DNA from: JAVBLQ01 sp031553435
Lineage (GTDB): Bacteria > Bacteroidota > Bacteroidia > Bacteroidales > Azobacteroidaceae
NCBI GenBank assembly: GCA_031553435.1
Contig: JAVBLQ010000030.1
Span: 1 to 64,000 of the forward strand
Reading direction: 5' to 3'
DNA: 64,000 bases
Numbering within the stretch: the first letter of the stretch is position 1; every line of letters starts with the position of its first letter. The notes below the pieces were generated by a model. It did no database searches. It saw only the letters and a program-made list of their open reading frames with translations, and was not told the origin of the DNA. Both the position numbers and the translations under genes were made by a program. Of this stretch, positions 16,755 to 24,703 are shown piece after piece.

Positions 16755-17573
16755 ATGAAAAAGGTTTTTTTATCATTTAGTTTATTGATTTTTAGTGTTT
16801 TATGTGTATTTTCGCAATCAGGGGAAATGTCAGTTGGAATACGAGGAGGTTTAAGTATTCCGAAAATCAAAGCAGTGGGTGATAATCCGATGAGCCAAGG
16901 CTATTCTTCAAGATTAACAGGAGGCGGAGGTGTTTTTTTCGAATACAGATTTAGTGAATTATTCTCAATTCGGCCCGGAGTTGAATTTTTACAAGAAGGT
17001 GGTAAACGTGACGGAATGCAAGCCATACCTGCACGGATGCTTGCTGCCAATCCGAAGTTTGCGCAATTGCCAGATGCTGTAAAGCAACAAATGCCTCCAT
17101 ATTTGTATGCGGATTTTGACAGTAAAACTAGTTTTGATTACCTGATGGTTCCTTTGTTGGCTCAGGTTGGTTGGAATTTGGGTGAAAAATCTCCTTTCAG
17201 GGTATATGTAAATGCAGGACCTTTTATTTCTTTTTTACTTTCTGCAAACCAGACAACTAGTGGTAGTAGTCAGATATATATGAATAAAGAAGGAACTGCA
17301 ACGATTGACCAAATGTTGACTCAATACCACATTCCAATTACTGTTGGAGAAGTACCATTCAATGTAGACGAAAGTATCAAATCACAAACCAATGATGTAA
17401 ATTGGGGAGTGAGTGGAAACGTAGGTTTCGCTTATCAAATGAATAAACACCGTTTTTTCATTGAAGTTGGAGGAAATTATGGATTTCAGAGAATGCAAAA
17501 AACTACTGAAAACGGAGATAATCGTATTGGCGCAGGTACGGTAATGCTTGGTTACGCCTACCAATTCAAATAA
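16755..17573 (+). CDS. Outer-membrane beta-barrel protein (PorT-like)
   Basis: The 272-residue product has a signal peptide (MKKVFLSFSLLIFSVLCVFS) and the pattern of small Bacteroidota barrels: GIRGGLSIPKIKA, FFEYRFSELFSIRPGVEFLQEGGKR, then alternating strands to a terminal GTVMLGYAYQFK. A loop of about 60 residues (90-110 and 185-215) is proline- and glutamine-rich. The role is unknown; proteins of this shape are common surface barrels. It has its own promoter and is followed by the hisS promoter. Confidence 0.8.
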   Translation: MKKVFLSFSLLIFSVLCVFSQSGEMSVGIRGGLSIPKIKAVGDNPMSQGYSSRLTGGGGVFFEYRFSELFSIRPGVEFLQEGGKRDGMQAIPARMLAANPKFAQLPDAVKQQMPPYLYADFDSKTSFDYLMVPLLAQVGWNLGEKSPFRVYVNAGPFISFLLSANQTTSGSSQIYMNKEGTATIDQMLTQYHIPITVGEVPFNVDESIKSQTNDVNWGVSGNVGFAYQMNKHRFFIEVGGNYGFQRMQKTTENGDNRIGAGTVMLGYAYQFK

Positions 17574-17580
17574 GTTTTTA

Positions 17581-17588
17581 TATCTTTG
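17581..17588 (+). promoter_or_regulatory. -7 element of hisS
   Basis: TATCTTTG followed by CAC matches TAnnTTTG. Transcription would start near 17595, which puts the following inverted repeat in the 5' leader of hisS. Confidence 0.65.
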
Positions 17589-17599
17589 CACTTCATTTT

Positions 17600-17690
17600 C
17601 TGAATTGAAAATTGAGAATTGAAAATGAATTTTGGGATATAACCTCATTTTCAGTTTTCAATTCTCAATTCTCAATTTTTAATTTAAATA
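17600..17690 (+). repeat. Inverted repeat of AATTGAAA words in the hisS leader
   Basis: CTGAATTGAAAATTGAG and AATTGAAAATGAA on the left face TCATTTTCAG and CAATTCTCAATTCTCAA on the right, forming a long imperfect hairpin. It ends 6 bases before the hisS start codon. Confidence 0.75.
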
Positions 17691-17695
17691 GGACT

Positions 17696-19057
17696 ATGCA
17701 GAAGCCGTCAATACCCAAAGGAACCCGGGATTTTACACCGGATGAAATGATCAAACGTAACTATATTTTTAATACAATCAAAGATGTATATCACCTGTAT
17801 GGATTTGAACAGATAGAAACTCCTGCGATGGAGAATCTTTCCACTCTGATGGGAAAATACGGAGAAGAAGGAGATAAACTACTTTTCAAAATATTAAACT
17901 CAGGAGATTTTTTAAGCGATGTACAAAACGAAGAATTAGTAGAAAGAAATTCCATACGTTTAACCAACAAAATCTCTGAAAAAGGCTTACGTTATGATTT
18001 GACCGTTCCTTTTGCCCGTTATGTGGTCATGCACCGGAACGAGATTACTTTTCCTTTCAAAAGATATCAGATTCAACCTGTTTGGAGGGCAGACCGTCCG
18101 CAAAAAGGACGTTATCGTGAATTCTTCCAATGTGATGCCGACATTATTGGTTCCGATTCATTACTCAATGAAGTAGAGCTGGTCCAAATCATGGATGAAG
18201 TATATCAACGCTTTGGTATTCGTGTTTGCATCAAAATCAATAACCGGAAAATTTTGAGTGGAATAGCAGAGATAATTGGCGAACAAGATAAAATAGTTGA
18301 TATAACTGTTGCCATTGATAAATTAGACAAGATTGGTTTGGAAAATGTCAATGCCGAACTTATATCTAAAGGAATATCTGAAGATGCCATTCAGAAATTA
18401 CAGCCTATTATTCTATTACAAGGAAATAATCAGGAAAAACTGGATACTTTGAAAAATTTTCTTTCCTCCTCTTCCATAGGAATGAAAGGAATTGAAGAAT
18501 TGGAATTTATTTTCAATAAAGTTAATATTTTAGGAATAAAAAATACCTTGGAGCTCGATTTGACATTGGCCCGTGGACTGAATTATTACACGGGAGCCAT
18601 TTTTGAAGTAAAAGCCCTGGATGTACAAATCGGAAGTATCACCGGAGGTGGAAGATACGACAATTTGACAGGTGTTTTTGGACTTCCCGGAGTTTCCGGA
18701 GTCGGAATTTCTTTTGGAGCCGATCGTATCTTTGATGTTTTGAATCAGTTAGATCTTTATCCTTCGGAAGCTATTCAGACAACTCAACTTATGTTTGTTA
18801 ATTTCGGAGAAAATGAAGAAAATTATATCTTTCCTTTAATTAAGCAATTAAGAAAATCCGGCATTCGTGTGGAAATTTATCCCGAGTCAACCAAAATAAA
18901 AAAACAAATGAGTTATGCGGATGCTAAAAAAATACCTTTTGTTGCCATTATTGGGGAAAATGAAATGAAAGAAGGTAAAATCAACCTTAAAAATATGCTT
19001 TCCGGAGAACAATCAATGTTGACTTTACAAGAATTATTTAATACTGTGACATTGTGA
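17696..19057 (+). CDS. hisS: Histidyl-tRNA synthetase
   Basis: This class II synthetase charges tRNA-His. The chosen ATG gives MQKPSIPKGTRDFTPDEM and a 453-residue protein of usual length. An open frame continues upstream to 17612 but is encoded by the leader repeat, so I reject it. Class II motifs are visible: motif 2 with WRADRPQKGRYREFFQCDAD, the histidine-binding block LDLTLARGLNYYTGAIFEV, and motif 3 with GGGRYDNL plus GVGISFGADRI. An anticodon-binding domain follows (MFVNFGENEENYIFPL, VEIYPESTKIKKQM). The last codons and the TGA (ACTGTGACATTGTGA) merge into the GTGAC-word repeat that follows. Confidence 0.96.
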   Translation: MQKPSIPKGTRDFTPDEMIKRNYIFNTIKDVYHLYGFEQIETPAMENLSTLMGKYGEEGDKLLFKILNSGDFLSDVQNEELVERNSIRLTNKISEKGLRYDLTVPFARYVVMHRNEITFPFKRYQIQPVWRADRPQKGRYREFFQCDADIIGSDSLLNEVELVQIMDEVYQRFGIRVCIKINNRKILSGIAEIIGEQDKIVDITVAIDKLDKIGLENVNAELISKGISEDAIQKLQPIILLQGNNQEKLDTLKNFLSSSSIGMKGIEELEFIFNKVNILGIKNTLELDLTLARGLNYYTGAIFEVKALDVQIGSITGGGRYDNLTGVFGLPGVSGVGISFGADRIFDVLNQLDLYPSEAIQTTQLMFVNFGENEENYIFPLIKQLRKSGIRVEIYPESTKIKKQMSYADAKKIPFVAIIGENEMKEGKINLKNMLSGEQSMLTLQELFNTVTL

Positions 19058-19120
19058 CAAGTCATGACGAGGTGACAAATAACGTCACCATATGTCACTC
19101 TATCTGTCACTTCGTCACCT
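19043..19120. repeat. Inverted repeat of GTGAC words overlapping the hisS stop
   Basis: GTGAC words recur (GTGACATTGTGACAAG, GACGAGGTGACA at 19066-19077) and face TGTCACTTCGTC (19105-19116). One mismatch is seen in the 12-bp core. The repeat starts within the last codons of hisS. The words are those of the perfect palindrome at 51686-51731. Confidence 0.75.
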
Positions 19121-19196
19121 TTGAATCCTTTGGCACGAAGTTGGATGAAAATTAAGCGTAAAAATAAATAACTAACAAATAAAATATTTTAAAATC

Positions 19197-19466
19197 ATGA
19201 ACATTAAACCATTAGCAGACAGAGTGTTGATTAAACCTGCTGCAGCAGAAGAAAAAACTGTAGGAGGAATTATCATTCCCGACTCCGCAAAAGAAAAACC
19301 CCTTAAAGGAGAAGTGTTGGCCGTTGGAAACGGAACAAAAGATGAAGAAATGATTTTGAAAAAAGGCGATCAGGTACTTTACGGAAAATATGCTGGTACG
19401 GAAATCGAGCTTGAAGGCGAAAAATTATTGATCATGCGTCAGTCTGATGTTTTAGCAATCGTTTAA
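19197..19466 (+). CDS. groES: Co-chaperonin GroES
   Basis: GroES caps the GroEL chamber during ATP-driven folding. The 89-residue product begins MNIKPLADRVLIKP and has the mobile loop KTVGGIIIPDSAKEKP, the LKGEVLAVGNG strand and the KKGDQVLYGKYAGTEIE end. It forms an operon with groEL 85 bases downstream. I see no CIRCE operator upstream and no good TAnnTTTG element; the heat-shock control cannot be read from the sequence. Confidence 0.98.
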   Translation: MNIKPLADRVLIKPAAAEEKTVGGIIIPDSAKEKPLKGEVLAVGNGTKDEEMILKKGDQVLYGKYAGTEIELEGEKLLIMRQSDVLAIV

Positions 19467-19483
19467 GAATAAACTAATTATCC

Positions 19484-19535
19484 AATATGCCAATTGATTT
19501 TCTCTTTTTTATTGGCAAATTGGCACATTAACATA
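19484..19535 (+). repeat. Small inverted repeat in the groES-groEL spacer
   Basis: CCAATATGCCAATT faces AATTGGCA plus TATTGGCAA around a T-rich loop. It lies wholly in the 85-base gap inside the operon, so it cannot be a strong terminator unless partial read-through sets the groES/groEL ratio. Confidence 0.55.
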
Positions 19536-19551
19536 TTAAACAATTATATTT

Positions 19552-21189
19552 ATGGCAAAAGAAATTAAATTCAATATCGATTCTCGTGATCTCCTTAAAA
19601 AAGGAGTGGATGAATTGGCAAATGCAGTAAAAGTAACATTAGGACCTAAAGGTCGCAATGTAATCATTGAGAAAAAATTCGGTGCACCTCAAATCACAAA
19701 AGATGGTGTGACTGTGGCAAAAGAAGTGGAACTGTCAGATCCTTTCCAAAATATGGGAGCTCAATTAGTGAAAGAAGTGGCTTCTAAAACTAACGATGAT
19801 GCCGGTGACGGAACAACAACAGCTACCGTATTGGCTCAATCAATCATTGGTGTAGGTTTGAAAAATGTAACAGCCGGAGCTAATCCGATGGATTTGAAAC
19901 GTGGTATTGATAAAGCCGTTGCTGCTGTTGTTGACAATATCAAATCTCAATCTCAGGCAATCGGTGATGATTTTAAAAAAATAGAACATGTAGCTAAAAT
20001 CTCTGCAAATGGTGACGAAACTATCGGAAAACTCATTGCAGAAGCTATGCAAAAAGTGAAAAAAGAAGGTGTAATCACTGTAGAAGAAGCAAAAGGTACT
20101 GAAACTTACGTAGATGTAGTAGAAGGTATGCAATTTGACCGTGGTTATATCTCTCCATATTTTGTGACCAACACAGAAAAAATGGAAGCTGAATTGGAGA
20201 ATCCTTTCATTTTGATCTATGATAAAAAGATTTCTGTATTGAAAGATATGCTTCCTATCTTGGAACAAACCGTTCAAACAGGCCGTCCTTTATTGATTAT
20301 AGCAGAAGATATTGAAAGTGAAGCTTTAGCTACATTGGTAGTTAACCGTTTACGCGGATCTTTGAAAATTGCCGCAGTAAAAGCTCCCGGATTTGGTGAT
20401 CGTCGCAAAGAAATGTTGGAAGATATTGCCGTATTGACCGGTGGTGTGGTAATTTCTGAAGAAAAAGGATTGAAGCTGGAAGGCGCTACCATGGATATGT
20501 TGGGTAACGCTGAAAAAATAACAATTAACAAAGACAATACAACTATTGTAAACGGTTCAGGCGATAAAGAAGCGATCAAAGCACGTGTAGCTCAAATCAA
20601 AGCTCAAATCGAAAAAACAACTTCCGATTACGATCGTGAAAAATTACAGGAACGTTTGGCTAAATTAGCTGGTGGAGTTGCTGTTCTTTATGTTGGAGCT
20701 CCTTCTGAAATTGAAATGAAAGAAAAGAAAGATCGTGTGGACGATGCTTTAAGTGCAACCCGTGCTGCTATTGAAGAAGGTACGGTTCCTGGTGGAGGTA
20801 TCGCTTATATCCGTGCAATAACCGCTCTTGAAAATCTGAAGGGTGAAAATGAAGACGAAACTACAGGTGTTGAAATTGTAAAACGTGCAATTGAAGAGCC
20901 TCTTCGTCAAATCGTTGAAAATGCAGGAAAAGAAGGTGCCGTAATTGTTCAGAAAGTAAAAGAAGGAAAAGCTGATTTCGGTTATAATGCCCGTGCAGAT
21001 GTATATGAAAACTTATACGCAGCAGGAGTAATCGACCCGGCAAAAGTAACCCGTGTAGCTTTAGAAAATGCAGCATCTATCGCCGGAATGTTCTTAACAA
21101 CCGAATGTGTGATTGCTGAAAAGAAAGAAGAAGGTAACGCAGCTCCTGCAATGCCTCCGATGGGTGGAGGAATGGGAGGCATGATGTAA
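19552..21189 (+). CDS. groEL: Chaperonin GroEL
   Basis: The 545-residue product is a complete 60-kDa chaperonin: VTLGPKGRNVIIEKKFG and the ATP-site DGTTTATVLAQ motif in the equatorial domain, the apical domain with GYISPYFVTNTEKM, then the signature AATRAAIEEGTVPGGG-type block near 405-420. The tail is the usual Gly/Met-rich MPPMGGGMGGMM. It follows groES in an operon and ends at a strong terminator. Confidence 0.98.
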   Translation: MAKEIKFNIDSRDLLKKGVDELANAVKVTLGPKGRNVIIEKKFGAPQITKDGVTVAKEVELSDPFQNMGAQLVKEVASKTNDDAGDGTTTATVLAQSIIGVGLKNVTAGANPMDLKRGIDKAVAAVVDNIKSQSQAIGDDFKKIEHVAKISANGDETIGKLIAEAMQKVKKEGVITVEEAKGTETYVDVVEGMQFDRGYISPYFVTNTEKMEAELENPFILIYDKKISVLKDMLPILEQTVQTGRPLLIIAEDIESEALATLVVNRLRGSLKIAAVKAPGFGDRRKEMLEDIAVLTGGVVISEEKGLKLEGATMDMLGNAEKITINKDNTTIVNGSGDKEAIKARVAQIKAQIEKTTSDYDREKLQERLAKLAGGVAVLYVGAPSEIEMKEKKDRVDDALSATRAAIEEGTVPGGGIAYIRAITALENLKGENEDETTGVEIVKRAIEEPLRQIVENAGKEGAVIVQKVKEGKADFGYNARADVYENLYAAGVIDPAKVTRVALENAASIAGMFLTTECVIAEKKEEGNAAPAMPPMGGGMGGMM

Positions 21190-21233
21190 AAAAAATACAA
21201 GCCCGGCTTTCCCAAGTTCAGACTTGTCTAAAG

Positions 21234-21275
21234 AACTGTCTCATAAGTAAAACAATGTGAGGCAGTTTTTTTATT
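21234..21275 (+). terminator. Intrinsic terminator of groES-groEL
   Basis: AACTGTCTCA (21234-21243) pairs with TGAGGCAGTT (21258-21267) with one G-T pair. A run of T follows. Confidence 0.85.
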
Positions 21276-21316
21276 TAATCAAAATTTTAATTATATGTAT
21301 AAACAAACCTTAACTA

Positions 21317-21706
21317 TTAGAGCAATGCGACAGACTGCCTTATCTTATTTGAAATATCCTCAAGTGCATGTGAAAGAGTTCTTATTTCGGCATTTGAAAA
21401 TTTTGCCTGCTTCCCATTCACTATATTTCCATTTAAGCGTTGATAAAACCATTGTGGTGTTTTGTGGAAATATTCTTTTGTAAGATATGATATGGAAATT
21501 ACAGGTAAAATACTTTCCAATTTATCCCGCAATATAATTTCTTCTACTTCTTTATTGGTTTCTTTGATAGAGGCCAACATTGAATTTTCAAATTCAGCCT
21601 GATTACTTGCGGCTAATTTTTCAATTTCTTTGTCAATGGCTTCTAATTCCGATGGGCTTTTGGCTTTACGGAATTTTTCTTTTAATGCTTTTATTTCTTT
21701 TTCCAT
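21317..21706 (-). CDS. DUF5053-like small protein
   Basis: The 129-residue product is highly charged and helical at the amino end (KALKEKFRKAKSPSELEAID, predicted coiled coil). The carboxy half contains TPQWFYQRLNGNIVNGKQAKF and LSHALEDISNKIRQSV. This matches my memory of the DUF5053 family, small proteins of Bacteroidales often found on mobile elements, but I cannot verify it. It lies between groEL (convergent) and a 48-residue gene on the same strand, near tRNA-Val. The function is unknown. Confidence 0.6.
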   Translation of the reverse strand: MEKEIKALKEKFRKAKSPSELEAIDKEIEKLAASNQAEFENSMLASIKETNKEVEEIILRDKLESILPVISISYLTKEYFHKTPQWFYQRLNGNIVNGKQAKFSNAEIRTLSHALEDISNKIRQSVALL

Positions 21707-21758
21707 GATTGTAACTTTATCTATCTTGAAAATTCTTCTTTTATAAGAAGGCGATTGT

Positions 21759-21905
21759 TTAATCCATTTCTTTTAAAAGTTCGATCAATTTATCAATTTC
21801 GTACTGAAATTTATTCTGAGATGCTATTGAAAATTTCTTAAAGTAACGAAGATAAAAAAGCAAATCTTTTTCATATTCTTTTCTTTTGGAACTTTGTCTT
21901 TTCAT
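21759..21905 (-). CDS. Short lysine-rich protein, unknown
   Basis: A 48-residue frame (MKRQSSKRKEYEKDLLFYL...) is basic and helical and ends in LIELLKEMD. An upstream ATG at 21941 would add 12 residues, but that stretch contains the -7 box TACATTTG, so the ATG at 21905 is preferred. It lies 52 bases upstream of the DUF5053-like gene and probably shares its transcript. I recognise no family. Confidence 0.45.
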   Translation of the reverse strand: MKRQSSKRKEYEKDLLFYLRYFKKFSIASQNKFQYEIDKLIELLKEMD

Positions 21906-21926
21906 AGCCAGTGTTAAGTTTTGCCA

Positions 21927-21934
21927 CAAATGTA
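21927..21934 (-). promoter_or_regulatory. -7 element of the small-gene pair
   Basis: The minus strand reads TACATTTG followed by TGG, a match to TAnnTTTG, 22 bases before the ATG at 21905. Confidence 0.55.
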
Positions 21935-22011
21935 ATAACATTTTTGTTATATTGAAAATTTTTCTTGGATTTTTTATAAAAAAGATGAGAAAAATAGGTT
22001 TTAGTCATCTG

Positions 22012-22086
22012 TGAACTGTGCTGGACTCGAACCAGCGACCCCTACCCTGTCAAGGTAATGCTCTAAACCAACTGAGCTAACAGTCC
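22012..22086 (-). tRNA. tRNA-Val (anticodon GAC)
   Basis: Read on the minus strand, the acceptor stem GGACTGT pairs with ACAGTTC (one G-T). The D arm is GCTC/GAGC, the anticodon stem TTACC/GGTAG around loop TTGACAG (anticodon GAC), and the T arm GCTGG/CCAGC around TTCGAGT. The discriminator is A and CCA is not encoded. Confidence 0.94.
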
Positions 22087-22105
22087 TTTGTTTATTTTGT
22101 GATCG

Positions 22106-22113
22106 CAAATGTA
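22106..22113 (-). promoter_or_regulatory. -7 element of tRNA-Val
   Basis: TACATTTG followed by CG on the minus strand lies 20 bases from the mature tRNA 5' end, as at tRNA-Gly. Confidence 0.6.
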
Positions 22114-22159
22114 AGACAATTTATTAAATAATAAAATTTTTTTTTAGCCAATATTATGA

Positions 22160-22167
22160 TAACTTTG
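22160..22167 (+). promoter_or_regulatory. -7 element of the lysS operon
   Basis: TAACTTTG followed by CAC is an excellent TAnnTTTG match. It overlaps the first codons of a longer lysS frame beginning at 22156 and so argues for the start at 22189. Confidence 0.7.
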
Positions 22168-22188
22168 CACGAAACATTAAATTATATG

Positions 22189-23718
22189 GATATACTTGAA
22201 CTAAGCGAACAGGAAATTTTTCGTCGCAAAAGCTTGGATGAATTGCGAAATATGGGTATAGAACCTTATCCCGCAGCAGAATATAAAACAACAGCATTTT
22301 CTACAGATATTAAGTCCACATTCAATGATGAAGATACCTCCCGGAAAGAAATATCGATTGCCGGCCGGATCATGAGTCGCCGGATCATGGGCAAAGCTTC
22401 GTTTATGGAGCTGCAAGATTCACAAGGAAGAATTCAGATATATATTACCCGTGACGATATTTGTCCGGAAGAAAATAAAGACCTCTATAATGTTGTTTTC
22501 AAAAAATTACTTGATATTGGTGATTTTGTTGGAGTCAAAGGTTTTGTTTTCCGTACACAAATGGGAGAAATCTCCGTTCATGCCGAAGAGTTGACCGTAT
22601 TATCCAAATCACTTCGTCCTTTACCTATTGTTAAAGTAAAAGATGGTGTAACTTACGATGCATTTTCAGATCCAGAACTGCGTTATCGCCAACGTTATGT
22701 CGATTTGATTGTAAATGACGGAATCAAAGATATTTTCCTGAAAAGAACAAAAATATTTAACTCCATGCGTAATTTCTTCAATGAACGTGGATATATTGAA
22801 GTAGATACTCCTGTTTTACAGGCAATTCCGGGTGGAGCCGCTGCGCGTCCGTTTATCACTCATCACAATGCATTGGATATTCCTTTGTATTTACGTATTG
22901 CCAATGAGCTTTATTTAAAACGCCTGATTGTAGGTGGTTTTGAAGGAGTTTATGAATTTTCCCGCAATTTCCGTAACGAAGGAATGGACAGAACACATAA
23001 TCCGGAATTCACCTGCATGGAAATCTACGTTTCCTATAAAGATTACAACTGGATGATGGCTATGACCGAACAGATGCTGGAAAAAATCTGTCTGGATGTG
23101 TTGGGAACAACCGAAGTTCAGGTCGGAAACAACCTGATCAGTTTCAAAGCTCCATACAAACGTATTTCAATGATCGACGCAATCAAAGAAAATACAGGTG
23201 TCGATATTGCCGGAATGGATGAAGATCAGTTGCGTGATGTTTGTAAAAAACTAAGTGTAGAACAAGACAAAACAATGGGTAAAGGAAAACTCATTGATGA
23301 AATATTCGGAGAAAAATGCGAAGGTAAATACATTCAACCTACATTCATTACAGATTATCCGATCGAAATGTCTCCGTTGACCAAAAAACACCGGACAAAT
23401 CCGGAACTCACCGAACGTTTCGAATTAATGATCAATGGAAAAGAGATCGCCAATGCATATTCAGAATTAAATGATCCGATTGATCAACGCATTCGTTTTG
23501 AGGAACAATTAAAGCTTTCTGAGAAGGGAGACGATGAAGCCATGTTTATTGACCATGATTTTCTACGTTCGCTCGAATACGGAATGCCTCCCACTTCTGG
23601 TATGGGTATAGGTATGGATCGTTTAGTCATGTTATTAACAGGACAGGCTGCTATTCAGGAAGTATTATTATTCCCTCAAATGCGTCCGGAAAAAATACAC
23701 AAGAAAGAAGATGAATAA
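22189..23718 (+). CDS. lysS: Lysyl-tRNA synthetase, class II
   Basis: The enzyme charges tRNA-Lys. The 509-residue product begins MDILELSEQEIFRRKSLDEL, has an OB-fold anticodon-binding domain (about 50-150, with GRIMSRRIMGKASFMELQD) and a class II core: motif 1 near 200-215, motif 2 RNFRNEGMDRTHNPEF, and motif 3 GMGIGMDRLVMLLTG near 480. The start is set by homologue length and by the promoter, which overlaps the longer frame. gpsA overlaps its end by 8 bases. The lysS-gpsA-pgi order is common in Bacteroidales. Confidence 0.97.
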   Translation, partial: DILELSEQEIFRRKSLDELRNMGIEPYPAAEYKTTAFSTDIKSTFNDEDTSRKEISIAGRIMSRRIMGKASFMELQDSQGRIQIYITRDDICPEENKDLYNVVFKKLLDIGDFVGVKGFVFRTQMGEISVHAEELTVLSKSLRPLPIVKVKDGVTYDAFSDPELRYRQRYVDLIVNDGIKDIFLKRTKIFNSMRNFFNERGYIEVDTPVLQAIPGGAAARPFITHHNALDIPLYLRIANELYLKRLIVGGFEGVYEFSRNFRNEGMDRTHNPEFTCMEIYVSYKDYNWMMAMTEQMLEKICLDVLGTTEVQVGNNLISFKAPYKRISMIDAIKENTGVDIAGMDEDQLRDVCKKLSVEQDKTMGKGKLIDEIFGEKCEGKYIQPTFITDYPIEMSPLTKKHRTNPELTERFELMINGKEIANAYSELNDPIDQRIRFEEQLKLSEKGDDEAMFIDHDFLRSLEYGMPPTSGMGIGMDRLVMLLTGQAAIQEVLLFPQMRPEKIHKKEDE

Positions 23719-24703
23719 TCCGAAAATTGCCATCATGGGTGGTGGGAGCTGGGCTACGGCTCTCGCTAAGATTGTTCTTTCAACACAAGAACACATCAAT
23801 TGGTATATGCGTCGTCCCGATAGAATTGATGATTTCAAGCGTCTGGAACATAATCCGGCATATCTTACAGGTGTCAAATTCGATATCAACCGGATCACTT
23901 TTTATTCGAATATCAATAACGCAGTAAAAGAATCAGATATCCTGTTTTTTGCCACACCATCTCCTTTCTTAAAACAACATTTGAAAAAACTTAAAACCAG
24001 TTTGAGCGATAAAGTTATCGTATCTGCAATCAAGGGAATCGTTCCTGACGAGAATATGATCATTTCCGATTATATGGCAGATTTTTATAAAATACCATTC
24101 GACAATATCATTGTTTTGGGAGGTCCTTGTCATGCGGAAGAAGTAGCACTGGAAAGGTTGTCATATCTTACGGTTGCCTGTACCAATCAGAAAAATGCTG
24201 AATGGCTATCTACCGTATTATCTAATCAATTCATGCGGACAAGCACAAGCTTTGATGTTATTGGGATTGAATATGCATCTGTATTGAAAAATGTATATGC
24301 CATTGCAACAGGTATTTGTCACGGATTAAAATATGGAGACAACTTTCACGCACTATTTATTTCTAATGCCATTCAGGAAATGAATAGGTTTCTTAAAGCA
24401 GTTCATCCTGTTGAACGTGAAATCTGCGGTTCAGCTTATTTAGGAGACTTATTGGTAACTTCTTATTCCCGTTTCAGTCGCAACCGGATATTCGGAACCA
24501 TGATCGGAAAAGATTATTCTGTCAAAACGGCACAACTCGAAATGGAAATGATTGCCGAAGGATATTATGCAACCAAATGCGTGAAAGAAATCAATGAAAA
24601 ATACAATGTCGATATGCCTATCCTGGATAGTGTATATCGTATATTATATGAGAAAAAAGCGCCATTAACAGAGATAAGAAAACTGACGGAAAAACTCAAA
24701 TAG
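23711..24703 (+). CDS. gpsA: Glycerol-3-phosphate dehydrogenase [NAD(P)+]
   Basis: The enzyme reduces dihydroxyacetone phosphate to sn-glycerol 3-phosphate for phospholipid synthesis. The 330-residue product has the nucleotide-binding motif GGGSWATALAK at 10-20, FFATPSPFL near 82, the conserved GGPCHAEEVALE near 137-148 and the catalytic-lysine block YASVLKNVYAIATG near 195-210. It overlaps lysS by 8 bases and abuts the next gene by one base, indicating translational coupling. Confidence 0.96.
   Translation: MNNPKIAIMGGGSWATALAKIVLSTQEHINWYMRRPDRIDDFKRLEHNPAYLTGVKFDINRITFYSNINNAVKESDILFFATPSPFLKQHLKKLKTSLSDKVIVSAIKGIVPDENMIISDYMADFYKIPFDNIIVLGGPCHAEEVALERLSYLTVACTNQKNAEWLSTVLSNQFMRTSTSFDVIGIEYASVLKNVYAIATGICHGLKYGDNFHALFISNAIQEMNRFLKAVHPVEREICGSAYLGDLLVTSYSRFSRNRIFGTMIGKDYSVKTAQLEMEMIAEGYYATKCVKEINEKYNVDMPILDSVYRILYEKKAPLTEIRKLTEKLK

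Noticed and set aside
19130..19150. TTGGCACGAAGTTGG upstream of groES as a sigma-54 promoter
   Set aside because: The spacing between the two half-sites is one base short and the second half lacks the GC pair. The CACGAAG word is also part of the repeat families.
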